Positions 21,638 to 29,093 are shown, numbered from the stretch's first letter. The stretch is 32,470 bases of DNA from Actinomadura formosensis NBRC 14204 (GCF_001552155.1 NZ_BCQQ01000084.1:1-32470); one strand, 5' to 3'. Translations and numbers: made by a program. The notes: a model not told the origin generated them from the sequence alone.

Positions 21638-22696
21638 TCATTGTGCCGAATCCGGACCCGTCCGGGAGGTGAACAGCGCGCGGACGGCCGGTATCGTCCG
21701 CACCAGGTCAAGGGCGGTCTCGGCGTGCCCGGGGACGTAGCCGTTCCCGATGAGCATCGTGACGTCGGCGGCGAGCCCCTCGGCGCCGAGCGCGGCGGCC
21801 GGGAACGAGGTCGCCATCGAGAAGAACACGACGGTGCCGCCGGCGGCGGTGGCGAGGATCGCGCCGTGCTCGCAGCCCGGCACGTCCACGCACACGACGG
21901 TGACGTCCACCGGCTCCCCGATCGCGGCGGCGACGGCCACCGGGTCGCGGGCGTCGGCGCGGACGACGGCATCGGCGAGCCCGGACGCGGTGAGGTGGTC
22001 CTCCTCCTCGGCGGTGGGGACCAGCCCGATCACACGGGACGCGCCGGCACGGCGCGCGGCGGCCAGCGCCAGGCAGCCGGACTTGCCGGCCGCGCCCAGC
22101 ACCGCGACCGACGGGGCGTCCCCGGCCGCGACGACCCGCGCGGTGAGGGCGGGCGCGCCGCACACGTCCATGACGGCCAGGGCCAGCGGCACCGGCAGGT
22201 CGTCCGGCAGGACGGCGGCGATCGAGCGGGCGAACAGGATCGCGTGGCCGCGCGCGGGCACCTGCTCGGACCGCCCGTCCCAGCCGGCCAGGCCATCGGT
22301 GATCGCCAGCGGGGTGAGGGTGAGCGAGACGAGGGTGGCGACGCGGTCGCCGGGCTTCAGGCCGAGCGGCGACTGCGGCCCGGCCTCCTCGACGACGCCG
22401 ACGAGCATGCCGCCCGACCCGGTGACGGGGTTGTGCATCTTGCCGCGCTCACCGATGATCCGCAGCACCTCGGCGCGGATCGCGTCGGGGTCGCCGCCGT
22501 GCGCGGTGTGCAGCTGCCGGTAGGACGCGGCGTCCAGGTTGAGCCGCTCGACGCCGATGCGGACCTCGTCGGGCCGGATCCCCGGGTCGGTGTCGAGCCG
22601 GTGCGCGGCCTGCGGCAGCACGCCCTTCGGCTCCAGCACCCGGTGCAGCCCCACGGCCGTCCCCGTGTCCGTCCCGATCCCCCCGCCGTTGGTCAT
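21638..22696 (-). CDS. kdd: L-erythro-3,5-diaminohexanoate dehydrogenase
   Basis: 352 aa from ATG at 22696. It catalyses NAD(P)-dependent oxidative deamination of 3,5-diaminohexanoate to 5-amino-3-oxohexanoate, the step after KamDE. Family markers are the N-terminal HRVLEPKGVLPQAAHRLD, the segment GKMHNPVTGSGGMLVGVV, GLKPGDRVATLVSLTLTPL, and the Rossmann loop VAVLGAAGKSGCLALAAARR. MATSFPAAALGAEGLAADV is the conserved segment near the C-terminus. It resembles zinc-type alcohol dehydrogenases in shape, but the N-terminal motifs are Kdd-specific. It is transcribed divergently from kamA across 143 bp. Confidence 0.93.
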   Translation of the reverse strand: MTNGGGIGTDTGTAVGLHRVLEPKGVLPQAAHRLDTDPGIRPDEVRIGVERLNLDAASYRQLHTAHGGDPDAIRAEVLRIIGERGKMHNPVTGSGGMLVGVVEEAGPQSPLGLKPGDRVATLVSLTLTPLAITDGLAGWDGRSEQVPARGHAILFARSIAAVLPDDLPVPLALAVMDVCGAPALTARVVAAGDAPSVAVLGAAGKSGCLALAAARRAGASRVIGLVPTAEEEDHLTASGLADAVVRADARDPVAVAAAIGEPVDVTVVCVDVPGCEHGAILATAAGGTVVFFSMATSFPAAALGAEGLAADVTMLIGNGYVPGHAETALDLVRTIPAVRALFTSRTGPDSAQ

Positions 22697-22839
22697 CTCG
22701 TGCCCGCCTCTCTTCCGAAAACCCGTCGATGTAGCGCAAGATGTACAGGACACCTCTGGTTTGATCGAAAGTCTTCCCGTACCGTCGGCGTCATACAAGA
22801 GTTTTATGCGATCAATGTGAGGCGAGGAGGCGGTCGACG
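22697..22839. promoter_or_regulatory. Divergent kdd-kamA promoter region with spaced inverted half-sites
   Basis: TTGATCG (22761-22767) and CGATCAA (22809-22815) are exact reverse complements 48 bp apart centre to centre, about 4.5 helical turns. This suits a dimer or looped regulator acting on both genes. TACCGT at 22790-22795 and nearby AT-rich DNA could hold the kamA -10. The kamA ribosome site GAGGAGG is at 22824-22830. The seven-base match could be chance. Confidence 0.35.
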
Positions 22840-24234
22840 ATGACCACAGCCCTGCACCCGGACGCGGCCCCATCCGGCGCATCCGGGTCCGACGAGACCG
22901 CGCGCCAGCCGTACGCCTACCGGCGCCGGCCGCTGCAGGAACCGGACTGGCGGCGCCTGCCGGGGTGGCGGGACGTCACGCAGGACGAATGGGAGTCGGC
23001 ACAGTGGCAGCGCGCCCACTGCGTGAAGAACCTGCGGCAGCTCCGCCAGGTCATGGGCGACCTGCTGGACGAGTCCTTCTACGCCGACCTCGAACGCGAC
23101 CAGGCCGAGCGCGCCACGATGTCGATGCTGGTCCCGCCGCAGATGCTCAACACGATGGACTGCTCCTCCACCGCCGCCTTCCACGCCGACCCCGTGCGGC
23201 GCTACATGCTGCCGGTCTTCAGCGACCGGCGCACCGACTGGCCGTCCCACCCGCACGCCTCCCGCGACTCGCTGCACGAGGCCGAGATGTGGGCGGTCGA
23301 GGGCCTCACCCACCGCTACCCCACCAAGGTGCTCGCCGAACTCCTGCCGACATGCCCGCAGTACTGCGGCCACTGCACCCGCATGGACCTGGTCGGCAAC
23401 TCCACCCCGAACGTCGACAAGCACAAGTTCACCATCAAGCCGCCGGACCGGCTCGGCGCCATGCTCGACTACCTGCGCCGTACCCCCGGCGTCCGCGACG
23501 TGGTCGTGTCCGGCGGCGACGTCGCCAACCTGCCCTGGGCGCGGCTGGAGTCGTTCGTCGGCTCCCTGCTGGACATCGACAACATCCGCGACATCCGCCT
23601 GGCCAGCAAGGCGCTCATGGGCCTGCCGCAGCACTGGCTGCAGGACGACGTCCGCGCCGGCATGGAGCGCCTGGCCCGCAAGGCGCACGAGCGCGGCGCG
23701 CAGATCGCGATCCACACCCACGTCAACGCGGCCCAGTCGGTGACCCCGCTGGTCGCGAAGGCCGCCCGCGCGATGCTCGACACCGGCATCCGCGACGTCC
23801 GCAACCAGGGCGTGCTGCTGCGCGGGGTCAACGACGCCCCGGACGCGCTGCTCGACCTGTCGTTCGCGCTGCTCGACGAGGCCGGGATCCTGCCGTACTA
23901 CCTGTACATGTGCGACATGATCCCGAACAGTGAGCACTGGCGGCTCGCGGTCTGGGAGGCGCAGGAACTGCAGCACGCGATCATGGGCTACCTGCCCGGC
24001 TTCGCCACCCCGCGGATCGTCTGCGACGTCCCCTACGTCGGCAAGCGGTGGGTGCACCAGCTCGCCGACTACGACCGCGAGCGCGGGATCTCCTACTGGA
24101 CGAAGAACTACCGCACCGGACTGGAGCTGTCCGACCCGGACGCGCTGACCCGCCGGTACGAGTACCACGACCCGATCTACACGCTGCCGGAGGAGGGGCA
24201 GGAGTGGTGGCGGGAACGTTCCGGGATCGCCTGA
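22840..24234 (+). CDS. kamA: Lysine 2,3-aminomutase (radical SAM, KamA family)
   Basis: 464 aa from ATG at 22840, 9 nt after GAGGAGG. It converts L-lysine to L-beta-lysine with an iron-sulfur cluster, SAM and PLP. The cluster motif C-x3-C-x2-C is Cys172, Cys176, Cys179 (CPQYCGHCTR). The two Asp that bind the substrate epsilon-amino group in the clostridial enzyme seem kept: Asp359 (YLYMCDM) and Asp396 (CDVPYVGK). The PLP-lysine segment is unusual: clostridial DAPGGGGK is here DVPYVGK (Lys402), one residue shorter. Lysine as substrate is supported by the two Asp and by kamDE/kdd/kal in the same window. Another amino acid cannot be fully excluded. Confidence 0.9.
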   Translation: MTTALHPDAAPSGASGSDETARQPYAYRRRPLQEPDWRRLPGWRDVTQDEWESAQWQRAHCVKNLRQLRQVMGDLLDESFYADLERDQAERATMSMLVPPQMLNTMDCSSTAAFHADPVRRYMLPVFSDRRTDWPSHPHASRDSLHEAEMWAVEGLTHRYPTKVLAELLPTCPQYCGHCTRMDLVGNSTPNVDKHKFTIKPPDRLGAMLDYLRRTPGVRDVVVSGGDVANLPWARLESFVGSLLDIDNIRDIRLASKALMGLPQHWLQDDVRAGMERLARKAHERGAQIAIHTHVNAAQSVTPLVAKAARAMLDTGIRDVRNQGVLLRGVNDAPDALLDLSFALLDEAGILPYYLYMCDMIPNSEHWRLAVWEAQELQHAIMGYLPGFATPRIVCDVPYVGKRWVHQLADYDRERGISYWTKNYRTGLELSDPDALTRRYEYHDPIYTLPEEGQEWWRERSGIA

Positions 24235-24235
24235 C

Positions 24236-24255
24236 GCGCCACGACCGGCGCCTTT
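24236..24255 (+). terminator. Possible weak terminator after kamA
   Basis: GCGCC (24236-24240) and GGCGC (24247-24251) form a 5-bp stem with a 6-nt loop, followed by CTTTA. Confidence 0.35.
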
Positions 24256-24258
24256 ACG

Positions 24259-24288
24259 TTGTAGATCAGGAATGCGGCGGAATATCCT
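24259..24288 (+). promoter_or_regulatory. Promoter of the cytochrome P450 gene
   Basis: TTGTAG (24259-24264) and TATCCT (24283-24288) are 18 bp apart. The -10 is followed by CGGACGG and then GTG at 24296, so the transcript is probably leaderless. The same 11-mer TCGGACGGGTG occurs at the GDPD start. Confidence 0.6.
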
Positions 24289-24295
24289 CGGACGG

Positions 24296-25468
24296 GTGAC
24301 CACATCCGGCCTGACCGCCGCCGACCTGACCGCCGCCGACCTGGAGGACGACCCGCATCCGCACCTCGCGCGGCTGCGGGAGCACGAGCCGGCCGCCTGG
24401 ATCCCGGCGCTCGGCGGCCGGCTCGTGACGTCCCGCGCCCTGGCGCTGCGGGTGCTGCGCGACGCGGGCACCTTCACCGTGGACGACCCGCGCTTCTCCA
24501 CCGCCCAGGTCGTCGGGCCGAGCATGCTGTCGCTGGACGGCCCCGCCCACACCCGGCACCGCGACCCGTTCGCACGGCCGCTGCGTCCCGCGCGGACCCG
24601 CGAGCGGTTCACCGCGTTCGCCGAGGCCGAGGCCGCCCGGCTGGTGGCCGCCCTCGCGCCCGCGGGCCGGGCCGAACTGCGCGGCGAGCTGGCGGGGCCG
24701 CTGGCCGTCGCGGTCGTCGCCGAGGCCCTGGGGCTGGACGGCGTGGACGCCGCGGTCGTCCGCTCCTGGTACGGCGCGTTCGTCGAGGCGGTGTCCGCCA
24801 TCACCGCGGGCGGCACCGCCCCGCAACGCGCCGCCGAGGCGTACCGGCTGCTCACCGCGGCGGTCGAGGACGCGATCACCGCGTCCCGTCCCGGGTCGCT
24901 GCTGGCCGAGGCCGCCCGCGACGAGGCCGGGCTGACCACCGCCGAACTCGTCGCGAACTCCGCGATCTTGATGTTCGGCGGCATCGACACCACCGAGGGC
25001 ATGATCGCCAACGCCGCGCTGCACCTGCTCGGGCACCCCGATCAGCTGCGGCTCGTCCTGGACGACCCCGGCCTGCTGCCGGCGGCGGTCGAGGAGTCGC
25101 TGCGGCTGGAGCCGCCGGCGGCCGTGGTCGACCGGTACGCCACCCGCGACACCGACCTCGGCGGGACACCGGTCCGCGCGGGCGACCTGGTGCGGGTGTC
25201 GATCGCCGGCGCCAACCGCGACCCGGCCGTCTTCCCCGACCCCGGCCGCTTCGACGTGCGGCGGCACAACGCCGCCGCGCATCTGGCGTTCGCGCACGGC
25301 CCGCACTTCTGCTTCGGCGCCCCCCTCGCCCGGCTGGAGACCCGCGCGGCCCTCACCGCGCTGCTCGGCCGGCTCCCCGGGCTGCGTCTTGACCCGGACC
25401 GCCCGGCGCGCCCGCGCGGGCTGGTGTTCCGCAAACCGCCGCGCCTGGACGTCCGCTGGGACCGCTGA
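24296..25468 (+). CDS. Cytochrome P450
   Basis: 390 aa from the leaderless GTG at 24296; an in-frame ATG at 24272 lies upstream of the -10 and is rejected. It is a soluble bacterial haem monooxygenase. Motifs: oxygen-activation segment GGIDTT (228-233; the usual AG is GG), the ExxR pair Glu267-Arg270 (ESLR), PERF-like segment FPDPGRFDVRR, and the haem-binding loop FAHGPHFCFGAP with Cys339. It resembles the CYP105/107-like size class, but the substrate is unknown. It follows kamA by 61 bp but has its own promoter. No ferredoxin gene is adjacent. Confidence 0.93.
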   Translation: MTTSGLTAADLTAADLEDDPHPHLARLREHEPAAWIPALGGRLVTSRALALRVLRDAGTFTVDDPRFSTAQVVGPSMLSLDGPAHTRHRDPFARPLRPARTRERFTAFAEAEAARLVAALAPAGRAELRGELAGPLAVAVVAEALGLDGVDAAVVRSWYGAFVEAVSAITAGGTAPQRAAEAYRLLTAAVEDAITASRPGSLLAEAARDEAGLTTAELVANSAILMFGGIDTTEGMIANAALHLLGHPDQLRLVLDDPGLLPAAVEESLRLEPPAAVVDRYATRDTDLGGTPVRAGDLVRVSIAGANRDPAVFPDPGRFDVRRHNAAAHLAFAHGPHFCFGAPLARLETRAALTALLGRLPGLRLDPDRPARPRGLVFRKPPRLDVRWDR

Positions 25469-25489
25469 AGGCCAGTTCAGGCCCTGTCC

Positions 25490-25503
25490 CCCGTCCAAAC
25501 GGG
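25490..25503. repeat. Small hairpin between P450 and DUF3616 genes
   Basis: CCCGT, loop CCAA, ACGGG form a 5-bp stem. A weak terminator for the P450 transcript is possible. Confidence 0.25.
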
Positions 25504-25529
25504 CACTCCGGATATGGGAATATGTCGCA

Positions 25530-26597
25530 ATGATCGTGGAACGCCGGGTCGAGCTGCGCTTCGGGCTGGAAAGCCGGGAAGCCGAGACGCACACCAACCT
25601 GTCCGCCGTACGCCAGGACGGCCGCTGCCTGTGGGTCGCGGGCGACGAGACGGCCACCATCGAGCGGCTCACCGCCGTCCTGGACGGGGACGGCCGCGTC
25701 ACCGGCTACGAGGGGCAGGCCACGGTCGCGCTCGCCGACCTCGTCCCGCTGCCCGCCGGGCCCGACGAGGAGGCCGACATCGAGGGGCTCGCCCGGTCGA
25801 ACGGCTGGCTGTGGGCGGTCGGCTCGCACAGCCTCAAGCGCAAGAAGATCAAGCCGGGGCAGAGCGGGGCGAAGGCGCGCAAGCGGCTGGCCACCGTCGT
25901 CCGCGAGGACAACCGCTTCATCCTCGCCCGGCTCCCCCTGGTCACCGGCGACGACGGGCTGCCCCGCGTCGTCCGCGCGGACGGGGACCGCACCGCCGCC
26001 GTCCTCGGCCTGGACAAGGACTCGATCACCGACCTGCTCACCGGCGACCCGCACCTCGCGCCGTTCCTGTCCATCCCGAGCAAGGACAACGGCATCGACA
26101 TCGAGGGCATCGCCGCGCACGGCGACCGCCTCTACATCGGGCTGCGCGGGCCGGTGCTGCGCGGCTGGGCCGTACTGGTGGAGATCCGCCCCGAGACCCA
26201 TCCGGACGACCCGCGCCGGCTGCGGCTGCTGCCCGTCGGCGACGGCGGGGACCGCTACCGCACGCACTTCCTCGACCTGGGCGGCCTCGGCATCCGCGAC
26301 CTGTGCCCGCACGGCGACGACCTGCTCATCCTCACCGGCCCCAGCATGGACCTCGACGGCCCGGTCCGGGTCGTGCGGTGGCGGGACGCGGTCGAGGCCG
26401 ACGCCCCGGAGATCGTTCCGGCCGGGGAACTGGAGACGCTCGGCGACCTGCCCTACGGCGACGGCGACGACCACGCCGAGGGCATCGCGGTCCTCGACGA
26501 GCCCGGCACCCGCCTCCTGGTCGTCTACGACAGCCCCTCCCCCGCGCGCCTCACCGCGGAGGGCGGCGTCCTCGCGGACGTGGTCGATCTCGGCTAG
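25530..26597 (+). CDS. DUF3616 domain protein
   Basis: 355 aa from ATG at 25530. GAATAT (25518-25523) 6 nt upstream suggests a leaderless start; no ribosome site is visible. The chain looks like a beta-propeller or beta-rich repeat protein with regularly spaced strands such as CLWVAGDETATIERL, DIEGLARSNGWLWAVGSHS, DIEGIAAHGDRLYIGLRGPV, and HAEGIAVLDEPGTRLLVVYD. The repeated D/A-IEG-A-x-x-G pattern is characteristic of DUF3616, a family with no established function. No signal peptide is seen, so it is probably cytoplasmic. It lies 61 bp after the P450 gene and 77 bp before the acyl-CoA dehydrogenase, all on the same strand. Confidence 0.88.
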   Translation: MIVERRVELRFGLESREAETHTNLSAVRQDGRCLWVAGDETATIERLTAVLDGDGRVTGYEGQATVALADLVPLPAGPDEEADIEGLARSNGWLWAVGSHSLKRKKIKPGQSGAKARKRLATVVREDNRFILARLPLVTGDDGLPRVVRADGDRTAAVLGLDKDSITDLLTGDPHLAPFLSIPSKDNGIDIEGIAAHGDRLYIGLRGPVLRGWAVLVEIRPETHPDDPRRLRLLPVGDGGDRYRTHFLDLGGLGIRDLCPHGDDLLILTGPSMDLDGPVRVVRWRDAVEADAPEIVPAGELETLGDLPYGDGDDHAEGIAVLDEPGTRLLVVYDSPSPARLTAEGGVLADVVDLG

Positions 26598-26609
26598 CGG
26601 TACCCGAAT

Positions 26610-26621
26610 AAGCGCTCGCTT
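26610..26621. promoter_or_regulatory. TetR-like operator AAGCG-CT-CGCTT upstream of the acyl-CoA dehydrogenase
   Basis: A perfect 5+5 dyad with a 2-bp centre lies 53 bp before the ATG. TetR-family repressors of fatty-acid and acyl-CoA genes in actinobacteria often bind short dyads of this form. No TetR gene is in the window. Confidence 0.35.
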
Positions 26622-26674
26622 TCGCGCTCTGCTTGGATGGGCCCGGCAACCGGCAGGAGTCGAAGGGGCAGGGC

Positions 26675-27934
26675 ATGATCGAGTGGTCCGAGGAAGACCT
26701 GATGATCCGGGACGCGGTGCGCGGCTGGATCGACGCGGAGGTCCGGCCCAACCTGGACGCGCTGGAGTCGGGCGACCTCCCGCCGTACGACCTGCTGCGC
26801 AACATGTACAAGACGTTCGGGATGGACGAGATGGCCCGCTCGTCCTTCCACGCCCGGCTCGCCAAGGAGAAGCAGGGCGGGGCGGACGGCGCGGAGGAGC
26901 GCTCGGGCGGCGGCGCGGCGATGACCATGCTGCCGGTCATCGAGCTGTGCAAGGTCGCGCCCGGCCTGGTGTCGGCGATGGGCGTCGGCCTCGGCCTCGC
27001 CGCCGGGACGATCATGAAGCGCGGCACACCCGAGCAGAAGGAACGCTGGGCGCTCCCCCTGCTCACCATGGAGAAGGTCGGCGCCTGGGCGATCACCGAG
27101 CCGAACTCCGGGTCGGACGCGTTCGGGGGCATGCAGGCCACCGCGCGGAAGGTCGGCGACGAGTACGTCCTCAACGGCAGCAAGACCTTCATCACCAACG
27201 GCCCCTACGCCGACACGATCGTCTTCTATTGCAAGCTGGACGACGGCGACCGTTCTCCGGCCCCCGCCCACCACCCATCGAGTGAAGAGCCTCGCTCGGC
27301 CTCCGCTGACCCCCGCGACCGGGAGATCCTCACGTTCGTCCTCGACCGGGGCATGGAGGGCCTGGAGCAGAGCAGGCCGCTGCGCAAGATGGGACTGCAC
27401 TCCTCCCCCACCGGCGAGCTGTTCCTCAACGACGTCCGCGCCGGAGCCGACCGGCTCCTCGCGTCCGGAACGCAGGGCGGCAAGGAGTCGGCGAAGCAGA
27501 ACTTCGTCACCGAGCGCGCCGGCGTCGCGGCCATGGCCCTCGGCGTCATCGAGGAGTGCCTGAAGCTGTCGGTCGAGTACGCCAAGACCCGCGAGCTGTG
27601 GGGGCAGCGGATCGGCGACTTCCAGCTCATCCAGCTGAAGCTGGCCAAGATGGAGGTCGCGCGGCTCAACGTCCAGAACCTGGTGTTCCGGCACATCGAG
27701 ATGCAGCGCGCCGGCCGCGCCATGACGCTCGCCGAGGCGTCGGCGATGAAGCTGTACGCGGCGCAGGCCGCCAGCGAGGTCGCGCAGGAGGCGGTGCAGC
27801 TGTTCGGCGGCAACGGCTACATGAGCGAGTACCGCGTCGAGCAGCTCGCCCGCGACGCCAAGTCGTTCCAGATCTACGCGGGCACCGACGAGATCCAGGT
27901 GACGCACATCGCCCGCGACCTGCTGTCGCGCTGA
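26675..27934 (+). CDS. Acyl-CoA dehydrogenase with in-frame insertion
   Basis: 419 aa from ATG at 26675, AAGGGG 6 nt upstream. It is an FAD enzyme that oxidises acyl-CoA to 2-enoyl-CoA. FAD/substrate motifs AWAITEPNSGSDAFG and GSKTFITNG, the segment YAKTRELWGQRIGDFQ, and the C-terminal QLFGGNGYMSEYRVEQLARD are present. The usual medium-chain catalytic Glu in I-Y-E-G-T is Ala402 (IYAGTDEIQ). Glu280 (VTERAG) occupies the alternative isovaleryl/long-chain position. Residues about 191-215 are a Ser/Pro/Glu-rich insertion with unusual codons (CGT, TCT, CCA, AGT, GAA, CCT, GCT) that is absent from typical members. It might act in branched-chain, fatty-acid or crotonyl/butyryl-CoA metabolism. A link to the lysine pathway is inference. 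Confidence 0.92.
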   Translation: MIEWSEEDLMIRDAVRGWIDAEVRPNLDALESGDLPPYDLLRNMYKTFGMDEMARSSFHARLAKEKQGGADGAEERSGGGAAMTMLPVIELCKVAPGLVSAMGVGLGLAAGTIMKRGTPEQKERWALPLLTMEKVGAWAITEPNSGSDAFGGMQATARKVGDEYVLNGSKTFITNGPYADTIVFYCKLDDGDRSPAPAHHPSSEEPRSASADPRDREILTFVLDRGMEGLEQSRPLRKMGLHSSPTGELFLNDVRAGADRLLASGTQGGKESAKQNFVTERAGVAAMALGVIEECLKLSVEYAKTRELWGQRIGDFQLIQLKLAKMEVARLNVQNLVFRHIEMQRAGRAMTLAEASAMKLYAAQAASEVAQEAVQLFGGNGYMSEYRVEQLARDAKSFQIYAGTDEIQVTHIARDLLSR

Positions 27935-28000
27935 CCCGGGCGAGGGATCCAGGAAGGCGCGGCCGGCAACGAACTTCCGCGGGCGGCCGGACATCGAACA

Positions 28001-28050
28001 GGTGGGGGTGGGCGAGGGCGATCACCCACCCCCACCGAGACGGCCTTTCT
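28001..28050 (+). terminator. Strong intrinsic terminator after the acyl-CoA dehydrogenase
   Basis: GGTGGGGGTGGG (28001-28012) pairs perfectly with CCCACCCCCACC (28025-28036) across a 12-nt loop, followed by GAGACGGCCTTTCT. Confidence 0.75.
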
Positions 28051-28078
28051 GGACAGCCGACGATGGGGACTGGATACT
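28049..28078 (+). promoter_or_regulatory. Promoter of the DUF1707-FHA gene
   Basis: CTGGAC (28049-28054) and GATACT (28073-28078) are 18 bp apart. The -10 ends 7 nt before the ATG at 28086, giving a leaderless transcript. Confidence 0.5.
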
Positions 28079-28085
28079 CACAGCC

Positions 28086-28625
28086 ATGGACGGTCAGCCC
28101 TCATTCCCGGTGAGAGCGTCCGACACACAGCGGGACCGGGTCCTGCGCGTCCTCAGCGACCGCGTGGCCGAGGGCCGGATGTCGAACGACACCTTCGAGC
28201 GCCGTGTCGACCAGGTGCTGCGGGCACGCAGCCAGGCCGAGCTGGCCGACATCGTGCACGACCTGCCGCCGCCGAGCCGCGTCGTCGACCGGCTGACCGG
28301 CCTGATCTCATCGGTGTCGCACGCGACGGCGCGGATCGAGGCGGCCTGGCGGGCGCCGCGGCTGCCCCGGTTCATGCTGCCGCCGGCCGAGCTGAGGCGC
28401 ATCGTCATCGGCCGGGCCCCGGCCTGCCAGTTCGTCCTCACCGACCTGACCGTCTCGCGGTTCCACGCCGAGATCTGCCCGGCCGGCGAAGGCTGGACGA
28501 TCTGCGACCTCGGGTCGATGAACGGCACCCGGGTGAACGGGTGGCGGCTGACCGGCCCGGCCCGGCTCCGGCCGGGCGACGAGGTCGGCTTCGGCAACGC
28601 CGTCTTCATCGCCACCGCCCCCTGA
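28086..28625 (+). CDS. DUF1707 and FHA domain protein
   Basis: 179 aa from the leaderless ATG at 28086. Residues about 8-62 are a DUF1707 module (VRASDTQRDRVLRVLSDRVA, then EGRMSNDTFERRVDQVLRAR), an actinobacterial domain of unknown role often attached to membrane or FHA proteins. Residues about 105-178 are a forkhead-associated domain with the phosphothreonine-binding residues in IGRAPACQF (Gly-Arg), TVSRFHAEI (Ser-x-x-His) and GSMNGTRVNG. It should dock to proteins phosphorylated by Ser/Thr kinases. No kinase is adjacent. It converges on the Lrp/AsnC gene with a 21-bp gap. Confidence 0.93.
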   Translation: MDGQPSFPVRASDTQRDRVLRVLSDRVAEGRMSNDTFERRVDQVLRARSQAELADIVHDLPPPSRVVDRLTGLISSVSHATARIEAAWRAPRLPRFMLPPAELRRIVIGRAPACQFVLTDLTVSRFHAEICPAGEGWTICDLGSMNGTRVNGWRLTGPARLRPGDEVGFGNAVFIATAP

Positions 28626-28646
28626 CCCCCGCCCGGCCTCCCCCGG

Positions 28647-29087
28647 CTACAGGGGCGGGCGGCGCGCCTCCCAGGGGGTGCTGAGCACGACCGTGGTCCG
28701 GGTCGCGACGTTCGCGGCGGCGCGGATCTTCTGGAGCAGGTCCTCCAGCTCGTTCGGCGACGAGACCCGCACCTTGAGGATGTAGCTCTCCTCGCCGGCG
28801 ACCGAATGGCACGCCTCGATCGCCTGGAGATGCGCCAGCCGGTCGGGGGCGTCGTCCGGCGCGGCCGGGTCGATCGGCTTGATCGACACGAACGCGGTCA
28901 GCGGCAGCCCGATCCGCTGGGTGTCCAGCTGGGCGGCGAACCCCTTGATGACGCCGCGCTTCTGCAGCCGCCGGACACGCTGGTGCACCGCCGACACCGA
29001 CAGCCCCGTCTCCTTGGCCAGGTCGGTGAAACTCATCCGCCCGTCGTCGGCGAGCAGCGCCAGAATCTGACGATCGATCTCCTCCAC
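28647..29087 (-). CDS. Lrp/AsnC family transcriptional regulator
   Basis: 146 aa from the leaderless GTG at 29087; an in-frame ATG at 29129 lies upstream of the -10 box and is rejected. The N-terminal helix-turn-helix is VEEIDRQILALLADDGRMSF followed by DLAKETGLSVSAVHQRVRRL. The C-terminal ligand-binding RAM domain is visible as AFVSIKPIDP, then AGEESYILKVRVSS and TTVVLSTPWE. Such proteins sense amino acids or related acids. The lysine genes 5-14 kb away and the acyl-CoA dehydrogenase are conceivable targets, but no direct evidence links them. It is probably autoregulated. Confidence 0.92.
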   Translation of the reverse strand: MEEIDRQILALLADDGRMSFTDLAKETGLSVSAVHQRVRRLQKRGVIKGFAAQLDTQRIGLPLTAFVSIKPIDPAAPDDAPDRLAHLQAIEACHSVAGEESYILKVRVSSPNELEDLLQKIRAAANVATRTTVVLSTPWEARRPPL

Positions 29088-29093
29088 GCGGGA

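Noticed and set aside
24272..24295. Upstream ATG start for the P450
   Set aside because: It would place the start codon upstream of the TATCCT -10 box. The GTG at 24296 fits a leaderless transcript and the normal protein length.
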